A stretch of DNA of 64,000 bases from Owenia fusiformis (taxonomy: Eukaryota; Annelida; Polychaeta; Sabellida; Oweniidae). The DNA is taken from the NCBI GenBank assembly GCA_903813345.2, contig CAIIXF020000012.1:30779001-30843000 (forward strand). The letters are read 5' to 3'. The translations under genes and the position numbers were made by a program. Positions within the stretch are counted from its first letter, which is position 1; every line of letters begins with the position of its first letter. Below the pieces are notes generated by a model that saw nothing but the letters and a program-made list of their open reading frames with translations, made no database searches and had not been told where the DNA came from. This document shows positions 1-10,959 of this stretch, one piece after another.

Positions 1-1
1 A

Positions 2-673
2 TCGGGGACTCAACAAGATATCTTCCTATGCATACATTATATATCACTGAGAGTTGATGAGAATATAAGCAAAGCTTTACCTGCAATTCACTTCCTTACT
101 GGTTCAGATGTTACAAGTAAAGTTGGTACAAAACCTGCAGCATTGAAAGTAAAACCAGAATACATTCAAGGTTTAGCAACCTTTGGGGAGAACCTAAGTG
201 ATGAAAATTGCAGTAAAGCTGAAGTGTTTCTTGTACAAGTTTTGAAATCTGGGTCAAAATGTATGACCATGAATAAATTTAGGAACTGGATGTACCATCA
301 CTCAAAATCAGCTCAAATAAGCTCATTGCCACCCACATCACACCTACTAACAGACCACATAAAACGAGCTCACTTAGCCACATATCAAGTCCAGCATGTT
401 CTAGATGAAGAAGCTGTAACACTTGATCCCCTACAACATGGCTACATGAAGGACCCCACAAATGATTCTCTTATCCCAAAGCAGGACATAAGGATTTGGC
501 CTGAAGATTTGATAAAGCAATGTACATGCAAAACTTGCAGCCAGGCATCATGTGGATGCAAACAGAGTGGGCAACACTGCATATCATTCTGCAAATGCAC
601 AAGTTTACAAACAAATAAATGTAAAAATCCCTTTTTAAAAGAGAGTGAACTTTTGGAGGCAATGCTTAATTAA
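2..673 (+). CDS. 3' part of a transposon-associated multicopy protein with Cys-rich tail
   Basis: An open frame enters from the window edge and ends at the TAA at 671-673, giving about 223 residues. Near the start it reads HFLTGSDVTSKVGTK, the diverged form of the LTGCDTTS motif shared by a large multicopy protein family in cnidarian, mollusc and other invertebrate genomes. The end is a cysteine cluster (CTCKTCSQASCGCK, then CISFCKC), which that family also carries at its C-terminus. The role is not established; copy number in other genomes suggests a mobile-element protein, but I cannot name the superfamily. The 5' part lies outside the window. A related remnant lies on the minus strand at 45.9-51.0 kb. 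The reading frame shown is intact. Confidence 0.6.
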   Translation, partial: SGTQQDIFLCIHYISLRVDENISKALPAIHFLTGSDVTSKVGTKPAALKVKPEYIQGLATFGENLSDENCSKAEVFLVQVLKSGSKCMTMNKFRNWMYHHSKSAQISSLPPTSHLLTDHIKRAHLATYQVQHVLDEEAVTLDPLQHGYMKDPTNDSLIPKQDIRIWPEDLIKQCTCKTCSQASCGCKQSGQHCISFCKCTSLQTNKCKNPFLKESELLEAMLN

Positions 674-1989
674 TATTTTATGCTGATAAAATGAACTGTT
701 TTAATCAAATATCACAAAACAAATTGAATGTAACAGTTGTTTTCTAGTCTCTTATTTTACAATGAATTGGAATTTAGGTAGAATCAGATCAGGGAGCAGT
801 TTTCAAAAATATTTATGTCATATTCGTAATCACATCTATTTTCTAGAAATTCAAAGCAGTGCATTCTTTATTAAAAAATAGAGGTATTTCTGTTAATACG
901 TTCAAGTGTTTTGCTGTGGATATATATACTTTGAATCTGAAATATGGTTATATTATTTCATAGAATAGCATGTATCTATTAGGAGGTACAATATTTGAAA
1001 TGGTCAGGAAGACTTGGGGAGGCTAAAAGCGCACTTTGCTTTCAATTTTGTCATTGTTCTCTATGTTTCTTACTTTGCCTTCAAAAATCATACATGATTT
1101 ACAAACAAATGAAACTTATAGAAAAATATATTTTCTATAGATGGCGCCTTTTATGCATGGTTTCATTCTGTCTATAATGTATTCATTAATAACCGTAATT
1201 GTCAACCATAAGCTTGACTTGTCTAAATATATATTTTTCTACTTGTTACATCATGTTAGGTTTACCTTAGAAATGAAAAAGCATATGTATTTGGTAATAT
1301 GTAAAAACTGATATTTTGTCAAATTTCTTCCACTTTTACAAAAAAAAATTTTTCTAAGTTCCCATGTCCCACATATATTAATTTGATACTGCATCATATG
1401 TCCCCTTTATGGTTCTAATTATTACACCAATAATAACAATTTTATCTACCATAACAGCCTCAGAATAATAAACTTTATAAGGTAGACCCTTGATTATAGG
1501 TGGCGCTTCTGTATATTTGAGGCAAAATGACCCATCAAATGACCTTCCAGGATCACCTAAAAATTCAAATGCATAGTTTAGGAAGTAGTCTCTAAGGAAA
1601 CAGCAAAAAATAAATATGAAATTAGGTTTGGCTGAAAAAAAAATTAATTAAGATTATCACCCTGCAACTTTAAAATCACTAGATGGCGCCACTATAACCT
1701 GCCATAAAAATTGATTTTACCCAAACCTGAAAAAATAACTTATGGATTCCTACACTTCAGGGTATCTTCTAAAAGAAAATCAAAAGTTATTTCATTCTAA
1801 ATCCGAGTAAGCTCAGAGAGGCTAGGGACAGGATCATACCCACTTTATAAAAGGAATACATGTATAACTATTCAAAAAAAATTGAACTTTTCACATGATT
1901 AGGATGCTCTCAATTAGATTTTTAAAAATAAAAATGTGTGCAAATCAAAACATTGCATTGCTGTCTGGTACAACCACGATGACCATTTA
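674..1989. other. Non-coding stretch, no gene seen
   Basis: AT-rich sequence without a convincing gene. The 60-codon frame at 995-1,177 lacks any family resemblance. The only pattern noted is three same-strand matches to the CTCF core consensus YAGRKGGCRS, at 1,138-1,147, 1,497-1,506 and 1,680-1,689. Confidence 0.6.
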
Positions 1990-2289
1990 CAGGCCCGTAT
2001 CCAGGATTCACCATTGGGGAGCGGTTTTACCAAGGGTGGAGTTTTTGCCATGGGGGGGGGGCTTTTTGACAGTTTTGATAGCACGATTGTATGTATAGTA
2101 TCAGTATCTCAATGATAATACCTCAATTTGAGGTTTATTTTAGCCTAGCCTTCTACTATAAGTATGATCTGGCTGGCATCTGTTGTTTTGGCAAAAAATC
2201 ATGTGAAAAGTGCTCAGAATGGTGAAAAACTGCAAGTTTTTGAGAGAATTTCTGACCAGGGCCCCCCCCCCCTCCTATCTGCGGGCCTG
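1990..2289 (+). mobile_element. MITE, CAGGCCCGTA...CGGGCCTG family, copy 1
   Basis: Starts CAGGCCCGTATCCAGG and ends GCGGGCCTG, imperfect terminal inverted repeats. It is flanked on both sides by ATTTA (1,985-1,989 and 2,290-2,294), a 5-bp target-site duplication. The interior has G and C homopolymer runs and no coding. Related copies lie at 10.8, 38.3, 43.6 and 61.9 kb. CAGG ends with 5-bp duplications suggest a hAT-like mobiliser, which is inference. Confidence 0.85.
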
Positions 2290-3240
2290 ATTTAATAAAT
2301 TATGCATGGATCCTGCCATTACCTTAGCAATGCTATCGTGAAAGCCTGGTGTGACCGTTGCCTTTATGTGACATTTATGGCTTACTAAGTGAAGACTTTT
2401 TAGCCTGTTGTCAATATTATATATTTTTATGGGTAAATTGTAATGCCTACTCTTACAGTGACAACGTTGAAATATATTACAATACCTGGCATATACCTGC
2501 TATATGATATGCTATATTTTTTGTCAATCCCTGGTTTTTGTGACAATGTTAAAATATATCATGCCTGCTACAGTATGTGCAATGTGGATTGTGAAATGAC
2601 CATTCTTTGAAGGTGTTGCAACATAGTCTCATAATTTACACATGTTGTATTGTACTCTCATCCTCTGATGTGTGTGGCCTCTTGACAATTTTCACATATT
2701 TTAACATGGGAAATCCTCAATTAATCAAATCCACTATTCATTTATTAATTACTCAGACTAGAAAAAAATCAGTCAAGTTGGCAAAGTATCAATATTATCA
2801 AATGCATTCAATTCTTATTTTTGATAAATTAAGATATCACACATGAGTATACACTGCTTCTGTTCATTATGATTCAATAGTCTATAAGCATTTATCCATG
2901 AAGTGCGTCGGAACACTGGCGATTCCTATTCGGTACTATGGAATATATCTTATTATGCCTTCTAGGACGCTTATGCAAAGAAATGGTTTACATTCACTGG
3001 AAGCACGAGTTGGTACATACTTTGAACGTCTACCCAGCAATTATACCATGATAACAGTTTATCTCATTAAAGATGTCAATTTAAGAGTAAAAAAGGCTCC
3101 AAAACTTAATAAAATATGTAGTTTGGATGTTCATTTATGTCTGGGGATGATATTTTATACCACAAACACTTATAGATACCTGAAATTTGCAATAAAAGTG
3201 CCCAAAAATTGTTGTTTCGAAATTCCCCATTTTTCCTGTA
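2290..3240. other. Non-coding stretch with a weak ~100-bp duplication
   Basis: Around 2,400-2,580 two diverged copies of a segment containing GTGACAA and AAATATAT words follow each other. The 119-codon frame at 2,898-3,257 starts with a real ATG but resembles nothing known to me and has ordinary AT-rich composition, so I do not call it a gene. Confidence 0.5.
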
Positions 3241-3305
3241 TCGCGCTAGTCACGTGACCATTACGCGTAGTAGGCAATTACAGATATTACAGTACATATT
3301 TCAAC

Positions 3306-3488
3306 ATGTTCAATATGGCAAACATCAGCGATTCTGATTCCCGGGTTCTGAGAAATGGCTATTATAAATCAGCGAGAGGGTGTAATTTGACTGGGGAAAA
3401 TACAGGGGAAAATGTGTCCAAGTATACCAGTAAGAGAGCAAATATGGATACTTTAGACAAGTACTATGACGGTCGGAGAATCAACTAA
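3306..3488 (+). CDS. Small ORF, 60 codons, unknown
   Basis: Begins at ATG in the context CAACATGTTC and reads MFNMANISDSDSRVLRNG..., ending YYDGRRIN. It is hydrophilic, Ser/Asp/Lys-rich, with no domain I recognise. It lies in the CpG-richer stretch, which favours a real 5' exon slightly, but the length is close to chance. It could equally be a leader ORF or the start of a decayed mobile element. Confidence 0.2.
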   Translation: MFNMANISDSDSRVLRNGYYKSARGCNLTGENTGENVSKYTSKRANMDTLDKYYDGRRIN

Positions 3489-4395
3489 AAATGTGAGTTC
3501 TGGAATGAAGACCCGAGGAGACTGAGGATCCCACCGATCCATTCCTATTACCCAGTTTGAATTTTTGACGCGGAAATCAGGTTATGAAAACAGGTTTTCT
3601 GCAAAGTTATCAACTTTAGAAAATATGGATCTTGTTTTTGAGTAAGGCTTAACAAGCATTTAGATACAAGACTTGGCTATCTCTTGTCAAATACACGCAG
3701 ACTTGCTGTAAATTGGCCATTGCAAATTGCAAAATCAGATCGTCAAATTAATCGCTTCGTATTTAAACGTATGCTTCATATCTTCATCCAAAACTTTAGT
3801 ATTCATTAGAGATAAGTTATAACTTGTACAGGAAGAAATGGCAGATCCTACCTTAATTTAGAATCGCTGATTTCTCTGGACAAATTCCGAGAAGAAATTG
3901 TTCAACATCGCGATCAGCTCAGACTACATGTCGTACGCGTGTACTTGTCACTCTGAACTCACGTGATAAAATACGGCATCTTGATTGGTTACTACTCACG
4001 TTCCCTCATGTTGTCATGACGCGAAAAGCAGTAGTAAGCACTGAATATGTTAATGAACTGCCATATATGGAACAATTGTCTCTCTGATTGGTTAACTTTA
4101 CACGCCTCCTAAATGAATATAGTAGTCGTAGTAAATGATTCATTGATAACTATGAAAGTGGGCGTGACCAGCTTTATTTTGACACCAAATTCAAGATGTT
4201 TCAAATCAAAATGGCCTGCGCTAATGAGAAGGTCAAAAACTGCTCGGTGACATACTTTCCAGCGAGCGTTGAAAATGAGGTCACGTTAACTTATGCTTCG
4301 ATTAGCAGTAATGCCCAACGCATATGGATAAACAACTAAGAAAATGTTGCAAACATATTTAGGCACCGAATGCGCCACTCTATATTCAGTCTTAC

Positions 4396-4463
4396 CTTAT
4401 GCTGTCAGAAAGTTTTGAATAATTGTCGACATCAACATCGTCTGTTGTCAAATTAGCCGCCAT
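4396..4463 (-). CDS. Candidate first coding exon of an unknown gene
   Basis: On the minus strand AAATATGGCGGCTAAT gives an ATG in good context. The frame reads MAANLTTDDVDVDNYSKLSD and then SIR, followed directly by a strong donor (AAG|GTAAGAC, intron starting at 4,395). It is 68 nt, ending in phase 2. An ATGGCG start, acidic N-terminus, strong donor and local CpG enrichment together look like a genuine first exon. I could not find the next exon on the minus strand below 4,395, so the gene is unidentified; it could lie in the region before the window. Confidence 0.4.
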
Positions 4464-4663
4464 ATTTGTCGGGATTCAGTAAAACACAACTCGGGTCACT
4501 GACTTGCTGGAACGAAATTCGGAACACAGGATATTGATCACCCGGGGTGATTAGGAATGATATGGGCTCAAAACATTCAAAAACGGAGAGAATTTTTTCT
4601 ATAAGTTGCCCAGAAAAAACTTTGTGCTCAAAGGGACATGAGCACATCTGTGTTCTAAATATG

Positions 4664-5496
4664 AACCACCAATTACATATTTACAATTTAAGATTAGCAG
4701 CATGACAGAGACAAATTGGTCTAAAAATAATCAATGATAATCAGCTTTTCTTGTTACTTTTAAAGCATAACACATAACAGTGTTTCTTTCAGGAGAACTG
4801 TGATAATAAAGTTAGTCTTTGTATATATTTTGACCACATAGTTCAAGCAAGTGCCAAGATTAACATGTTTAACTGTCAATTATTTCAGATTCAAATTTCA
4901 ATGGAATATGCCAAATAGGATTATTAAGATTATCAGCATCAAAGCTATGAAAGTGTATCTGCTCTATGTTAGAGGGTAGGAATGATTTCTAGCCTATAAA
5001 ATCAGGGTATCTTTCTCTTTTATACCCTTCAAATGCAACACCCCAATCAGATGATAGAACCATAAATTAATGATATTTGCACTTTCACTAATCCATCAAT
5101 CAAAGATGATAGAAATACAATGTTTGTAGAATAGAAACTATGGTGATTTGCGTGCTTCTAGGAATGATCAGAACTCCATTATGTAACACAGTCATTAAAG
5201 CTCAGACTATCAAAGCGTGACTATTTTTAAATCACAATATTAGTCATGTTAGAAAATATATTTACAATACATGAGACATTCTTAATCACTTTTCTGAGTT
5301 TTCCATTTCCGTAGAGTGCAGACAGAGATTTGCCTATGGATTTTCCTTTAAGAATTTTCAATCGATTTCCACTGAATTGACCAAATCTGAAACTATGATG
5401 AATAATCAGTCTTACGACAGCAGCTCTATTTCTAATCTACGATATTTGGCCAAAATTTATTTCAATATGCTTTTCTGTCGAATGCTTCTCATTGTA
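4664..5496. other. Non-coding stretch, nothing seen
   Basis: AT-rich sequence without open frames of interest, repeats or structured ends that I could detect. Confidence 0.5.
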
Positions 5497-6530
5497 CAGG
5501 GTGTCCAATAAATAAAGTGAAAGATATTGTAACTTTCTTAATATTGCACCAATGTTGATGAAATTTTCAGAGTTTGTAGGCCAAACATTTTTACCTTTAT
5601 TCTGTGAATTTAAAGCGTCTTCTATTTGATTGACCAGAGTTGTGGTTGCTATAGCAACCGAAACAACAAAAAGGTGGGGCAAGTTTGTTTACGTCACAAC
5701 TTTCCAAAACATATCTATTATTTCTGAAAGCTTTATTCACACTCCCAGGTCTATTACTACTACAAATACAATATAAAAACAGTCCTAAAGTCTCATTGTT
5801 ATGAAAATAATCTATTCAACATAATGTCCATCTCTACACTCTCTAAACACACTTTCAAACCCATTCCGTTAAAAAACGTCAAGGAGAAAAGTTTCTGCTG
5901 CACTGTGACAATGCCCCCTCACACACAGCTATGCTCACTACTAGTGAGTCACTAGTGAAACTATTAGGGCACTGGGGCTACCCCTACTTGCACACCCTCC
6001 ATATTCCCCAGACCTTGCACCCGACGACTTTTACTTGTATGCAGAACTCAAGCGTGACATGAGTGAAAATAAATTTGGAAGCACTGATGAACTCAGATCA
6101 CATGTCTTAGCAAGACTTCAGGAAATGGGCAAGAATGGGTTTGAAAGTGTGTTTAGAGAGTGGGTGAATAGGCATAAGAAGTGTATAGCTAGAGATGGAC
6201 ATTATGTTGAATAGCTTATTTTCATAACAATGGGACTTTAGGACTTTTTTTATATTGTATTTGTGGTAGTAATAGACCTGGGAGTATGAATAAAGCTATC
6301 AGAAAGAATAAATATGTTTTGGAAAGTTGTGACGTAAACAAACTTGCCCCGCCTTTTTGTTGTTTCGGTTGCTATAGCAACCACAACTCTGGCCAATCAA
6401 ATAGAAGACACTTTAAATTCACAGAATAAAGGTAAAAATGTTTGGCCTACAAACTCTGAAAACTTCATCAACATTGGTGCAATATTAAGAAAGTTACAAT
6501 ATCTTTCACCTTATTTATTGGACACCCTGT
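5497..6530 (+). mobile_element. Tc1/mariner element with two 3' ends (snapback)
   Basis: Bounded by CAGGGTGTCC and GGACACCCTG and flanked by TA on both sides (5,495-5,496; 6,531-6,532), the Tc1/mariner hallmark. The left arm (about 5,497-5,875) is an inverted copy of the right arm (about 6,130-6,530). The shared part includes the inverted last codons and stop region of the transposase, so the true 5' end has been replaced by a second 3' end. The left arm lacks about 27 bp present in the right arm. The element is internally deleted and cannot encode a full transposase. Confidence 0.85.
5891..6214 (+). pseudogene. Mariner-type transposase C-terminal remnant
   Basis: Plus-strand translation gives LLHCDNAPSHTA, the catalytic HxDNAPxH block of mariner transposases. 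After a frame change follow HPPYSPDLAPDDFYLY and a tail ending ARDGHYVE before TAG at 6,212-6,214. These motifs are typical of the last third of the protein; the N-terminal DNA-binding domain and first catalytic aspartate are missing. At least one frame change separates the two motif blocks, so it is dead. Confidence 0.8.
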
Positions 6531-6787
6531 AATTCTAAGTTCGCACGAGTATGTTTTTTTTCAAGTGACAAATGTCTTTTACATACAATCCACTGTTAAT
6601 AATTAATGTAATTTAAACAATATTTGTCATTTTACACTCTGATAATAATCTGATAACATAAACCATATGCTCGTGGGGATATCATATCCATTTGTGGATA
6701 AAAATCATATCACTCATAAATCATAGGATATCCTCTATATATTTTACTTCTTGATTCTCAGTATTTCATTTGATCTAACTTCAAAGA

Positions 6788-6818
<31 letters not shown>

Positions 6819-6832
6819 TTTATTCATTCATT

Positions 6833-7765
6833 TCACATACAACTTCTAACATACAATTCATTTTCATATAGTACTGTTAAATTGACATAATTTCCATATT
6901 TGAATTTACTGATACAGTTTTTGGCTACTAAGACCAAATTATTTATATCACTGTTTTCCATTCCTAAAAGTATATCACTAGTTGACATATGTATCATTTT
7001 GCCAAATTTAGCATTGCATTTATCTTGTACAACTTTCCACAATCCTTTAACAATTCTACATTCCACAAAGAAATGTTCATAAGTATCTCTCATCGTATTA
7101 CAATATTTGCAGTTCTCATTCTCAGAAAGTTTCATCTTGTATAATAATATGTTTGTTGGGTAGATTTTATGTATAATTTTATATTGCAATGCTTTAAGTC
7201 TTGGTTCTTTAATTTTTGAAAATTCATACCAAATAGTTTTCCATGTCAAATTTTGATAAATTTGATCCCATTTTGCTTCAACCTTTGGAATCATTAACTC
7301 TTTATCCAAAATCATATTCTTAAAATGCTTTGCGGTGATATCTTTAACAAACATTTTATTATATTTACAAGGTTTCTCCTCCTGTTGAATATCAACATCG
7401 ACATTCATCAGTGCACTTTTAACTACATTGTATTGTAAAAGGATTTCAGGTGTTTGCCCGACAATCTGTACAATTTCATCATAATCTTTTATGGAACCAT
7501 TTTGACTTAGAAAATCTTTTACTTTTACAATACCTCGGTCCATCCATTTTTTGAAATAAATATTTGACCTTTTAAACTGTATGTTCATATTATTCCAAAA
7601 CACATCGTGCTTTGAAACACTTTTTGTGATCCTGAGGTCTCTATTGTTGAGCCATTGTTTGATTAGATATATGTAAAATTCTGGGAGTTTCTCTATTTCT
7701 GTTTTATTTTTGAGATTTTCATAATTTGTTTGATATTCCAAAAACCTTTGGAACAGGAAGGTTTA
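6833..7765 (-). CDS. LINE ORF2 C-terminal fragment (zf-RVT region)
   Basis: About 310 codons, open back to a stop near 7,766; there is no true start, as expected for a 5'-truncated piece. The centre reads LQYKIIHKIYPTNILLYKMK and then NENCKYCNTMRDTYEHFFVE, the CxxC...H...H region that follows the reverse transcriptase in Tx1/L1-type LINEs. The reverse transcriptase and endonuclease are absent. The frame is intact, so the insertion is probably fairly recent. It ends close to the poly(A) tail, leaving almost no 3' UTR. Confidence 0.8.
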
Positions 7766-8021
7766 TAAACTCTCAAGGACCAAGAGGATCTAACATATTT
7801 GGATAGTTACCGGAGAAATAGTCTGTAAACATAAGTATAAACTTTTTCATATTGAATTCATGTGATATTAGAAGACATTATAACACCACTTAAATTTTTT
7901 GGCTCCAAGCCATTCATATAAAACACTCCTGGTTAAAACAGAGTACAATTGCAGTGCACTATAGACACCTTGAACATTTCAACTGAGGGACCATCTCAAG
8001 ATATTATTTGAAATTGAAATC

Positions 8022-8687
8022 ATGGAGGCATATACTGACACTGATTTGTGGATAAAGATAGACTTGGATAGAATTTACAGCAAAGAAGTAGAAATTGCAA
8101 GGCTATTATACCGTGAACTAGATGACAAAAGTATAGAAAATGAAGATATAAAAGGGGTTCAATTAGTTAGGATAAAAGGGAGAAGTATAGCGATAGTATA
8201 TTGCAGGAATCTCGAAGTGAAAGGTGAACTCTTAGCAGTTGGCCAACTCACAGTCCAAGGTCAATTGTTGCAGATAGTCAGCTATACTAGAGCTGTATAT
8301 CAACCTCCTGAACGGGTATCCATACATGGAATACCCCTACATATTTCAAATGCGGAAGTGTCAGAATGGATCAGTGAGAGAGTGGACATAGTATCGCCCA
8401 TACAGTATGCCTATAAGATAGAAGGAAACATTCGTATAAACTCTGGAAACAGATTCCTTTATGGTAACGTCAAAGAAGGAGTCATATTTCCTCGATATAA
8501 CGTGTTTACCACATCCGACCCATTTGACAGAGAAAATCTCATTGACATTGACACTACAATATACATCAATTCACAGCCTATCAACTGTCCACGCTGCAAA
8601 GTGATCGGACACACAGGACGTGAATGTGAGACTAACCGCAGATCAGGCAGGCTTCAGAATGAGGGAAGATCTCTGTTCGGAGCATAG
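8022..8687 (+). CDS. LINE ORF1-like protein with CCHC knuckle
   Basis: 221 codons from ATG (GAAATCATGGAG). The C-terminal part holds CPRCKVIGHTGREC, a CCHC zinc knuckle as in the nucleic-acid-binding ORF1 of Tx1-like LINEs; the preceding QPPERVSIHGIPLHISNAEV resembles the RRM-like segment of that protein. It lies inside the target-site duplication of the neighbouring LINE fragment but on the opposite strand, and is its inverted 5' segment. The protein is probably cut at the internal priming site, because it ends about 40 bp before the duplication. Confidence 0.75.
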   Translation: MEAYTDTDLWIKIDLDRIYSKEVEIARLLYRELDDKSIENEDIKGVQLVRIKGRSIAIVYCRNLEVKGELLAVGQLTVQGQLLQIVSYTRAVYQPPERVSIHGIPLHISNAEVSEWISERVDIVSPIQYAYKIEGNIRINSGNRFLYGNVKEGVIFPRYNVFTTSDPFDRENLIDIDTTIYINSQPINCPRCKVIGHTGRECETNRRSGRLQNEGRSLFGA

Positions 8688-8907
8688 CAATTCACCAGTG
8701 CAATTCTTGTACCCTCAGTTTTTATTATTCTAACTTCAAAGATTACATTCGACAAAATCATTTACATGTTGATGAAATGAACTGATTCTGAGTTTAAACA
8801 TATCGAGCTCATGGAGTCAATGAGACTTGTTTTCAATTTATGATTATTTTGATTATACACAATCATATAAAATATGACACGAGAGATTCTACCTCTGTGA
8901 TATCATA

Positions 8908-9149
8908 CTGTACTTCTACTTAATTTGGCGCTACTTCTACTTAATTTGGCAATACTTATTCTGGTGGATTTGCTGTTTTGAACATTTTGCAGATACTTAA
9001 TTAGGTGGACTTGCAATATTACAGTGGACAAATGATACTAATTAACATGGTACTAAAATTTCTAGTTGGCGGCTATTTAAATTGGTGAACTTGAACAATT
9101 TGGCAGATCCGCCAAACTAAAACGGCCGCGAAATTAAGTAGAAGTACAG
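8908..9149 (+). mobile_element. MITE, CTGTACTTCTACTTAATTTGG family, copy 1
   Basis: Starts CTGTACTTCTACTTAATTTG and ends with the inverted AATTAAGTAGAAGTACAG. It is preceded by TA and followed by CA, so the TA duplication is slightly decayed. Interior motifs (GGTGGACTTGCAATATT, GGCAGATCCGCCAAA) recur in copy 2. No coding. A Tc1/mariner mobiliser is likely. Confidence 0.8.
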
Positions 9150-10026
9150 CATTTTAGACAATCCCTTCATATAAAAAGCAAACCAAAAATGACACTTACT
9201 TAAAACATCTCCATTGTAATATCATATTTTAGGCATGTACTTAAGGTCCATGGCAAATGTTCAGCTGTCACAATCTACAAGTAATTATGATAAAACATTC
9301 ACGTACACTTACCTAATTGAAATCTGTTATTTGTCAATGCACCAAAACAATCAGATAATGTAATTCGGTAATTCAAAGGCAGGTGATGTATGCAAAAGGT
9401 CGTTCAATATGTTCTCAGAAAAATGCTCTCATTTCAAAGGTTTTTAATATTTTTTCATGATTTTCACATAACATCTAAAAATATCGTGTATAATACCTGT
9501 TATTAAATAACTTCACGCAAAAATGATCTCGATGTTTCTAGTTGAAACTTTCAGAAAATGAATATTTATATAGAAACAATATCTATTCATTTATTTAGAT
9601 ATGAAAAATGATTTATTGAATGACTGGACAAGTTTTGGTTGCTATGGTAACCAGAGTTTACGTACATCCAATAGAAAAAACTAATACAAGCCCATGATTC
9701 CTCATGATGAGGACACTATGGTAATCTGAAAGATCTCTAGACCATCTTTTTGACCCCTGCAAATCAGGAAAAATCATATTTACTCCGAAATATCATGATC
9801 TGAACACCGTACTGATGTCAAAGCCTATTGATTTTCTCAAATTGTAACTCAATTTCACAAATTGTAATTCAATATCACAAATTGAAATTCAATATATTTT
9901 GGAAAAATAGGCAGAAGATAATATTCAAAAGGGGAAAACAAGATATCAGATTAATTACTAGGACGCTGTCATTACCACAGAGTGTACTCAACTTGATAGT
10001 CATGAATGAAAAACAGATAACTCAAT
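9150..10026. other. Non-coding; short CAAATTGTAATTCAAT repeats
   Basis: No gene. At 9,836-9,892 a ~19-bp unit (TCACAAATTGTAATTCAAT) is repeated three times. Confidence 0.5.
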
Positions 10027-10186
10027 CAGGCAACAGGCGATTTTCACTGGTTGTTTTCACAAAATCGCCTGTTGTTTTTAGTGACTTTTCAACTTTTCCA
10101 TGTTAAGTATTATATATGATTTCCATTAATTTTGCCTGTTGTTTTCATTTATTTAGCCTGTTGTGAGAAATTCTAGTGAAACCCCT
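10027..10186 (-). mobile_element. MITE, CAGGGGTTTCACTAG family, copy 1 (one end lost)
   Basis: Ends GAATTTCTCACAAC/TAGTGAAACCCCT when read from the minus strand. The interior has the paired GCGATTTTCACTGG and AAAATCGCCTGTTG words. The opposite terminus is degraded. Better copies with target-site duplications are at 26.8 and 27.2 kb. Confidence 0.7.
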
Positions 10187-10280
10187 CATTGTCATTGAAT
10201 ATTGTAACATAAGGCACATTTGCCACAGAATTAAACAAAGACTAAGATGTGATTAGAGAGACCCTTTCTAAAGAATTATA

Positions 10281-10505
10281 CTGTGCTTTTACTTAGTTTG
10301 GTGGCTGTTTTAATTTGGCAGATCCACAAAATTGTTCAAATCTGCCAAATTAAGTAGCCACCAAAGTCAATATTTCATATTTCAATCGTAAATATGTATA
10401 GTTTATACATTTCAATATTGCAAGTCCACCAAATTAAGTAGCCACCAAATGTTCGAAACAGCAAATCTGCCAAAATAAGTATCACCAAATTAAGTCGAAG
10501 TACAG
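10281..10505 (-). mobile_element. MITE, CTGTACTTCTACTTAATTTGG family, copy 2
   Basis: Begins CTGTGCTTTTACTTAGTTTG and ends AAATTAAGTCGAAGTACAG, flanked by TA at 10,279-10,280 and 10,506-10,507. Its interior is the reverse complement of copy 1 at 8.9 kb. TA duplications support Tc1/mariner-type mobilisation. Confidence 0.85.
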
Positions 10506-10803
10506 TAATCGAGGTAAAATGGCAAAAAATGCTCTAGTTCGGTTAAAACATAAGAAGATGTATTTTAGTTACCTTTTGAATTTATTGCAGAACAGAATGT
10601 GGAGCAATCAAAAGAGACTGTTTGAAGTTTTGGCATTTCATTCATTCATTTTATTTTGAAGCACTACAAATTGTAATTATATCACTGGCATTAATGGCAT
10701 ATACAATAAACACAACCAGATTATGGGGAGCTGTTTTATCAAATTTATTTACATAACAAATGGCATGCCGACCTACATAGATCAAAAGTGAGCAATTTTC
10801 CTA

Positions 10804-10959
10804 CTCTCTGGCAAAAAAAAGTCTTACAAAATCATAGTTTTTTACCATTTTGAGCACTTTTCAAGGGATTGTGGTTATTTTTGCGCCAAAGTTGTCAAAA
10901 AGACCCCCCTGGAATTTTTTAAAAAGTGACCCCCCCGGCAATTCCTGCCTACAGGCCTG
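10804..10959 (+). mobile_element. MITE, CAGGCC family, 5'-truncated copy
   Basis: Shares the family interior (GGCAAAAAAAAGTCTTACAA, TTTTGAGCACTTTTCAA, CCCCCCTGGAATTTTTT) and ends GCCTACAGGCCTG. The 5' terminal repeat is missing. Confidence 0.7.

Larger units (their letters stand above)
3241..4650. promoter_or_regulatory. CpG-richer region, candidate promoter
   Basis: This stretch has visibly more CpG than its surroundings and contains CACGTGAC near 3,250. It separates a plus-strand small ORF (3,306) from a minus-strand ATGGCGGCT start (4,463). That arrangement would suit a bidirectional promoter, but no core elements are decisive, so this is inference from composition. Confidence 0.3.
6774..8744 (-). 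mobile_element. Tx1/L1-like LINE, twin-primed with inverted 5' segment
   Basis: The insertion is framed by a perfect 16-bp target-site duplication, TCTAACTTCAAAGATT, at 6,774-6,789 and 8,729-8,744. Next to the left copy is a poly(T) tract (6,789-6,822), the poly(A) tail of a minus-strand LINE. The minus-strand 3' segment carries the ORF2 C-terminus. Beyond it, in opposite orientation, is a 5' segment with ORF1 (8,022-8,687) whose RNA 5' side faces the junction (between about 7,765 and 8,020). That order is what twin priming predicts. The middle of the element is missing. Confidence 0.9.

Noticed and set aside
2898-3257. 119-codon frame with ATG
   Set aside because: No recognisable motif, AT-rich composition like its surroundings, no splice or promoter context.
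5437-6532. Matching frames MPHLFVVSVAIATTTL on both strands
   Set aside because: They are the two inverted arms of the mariner element, not genes.
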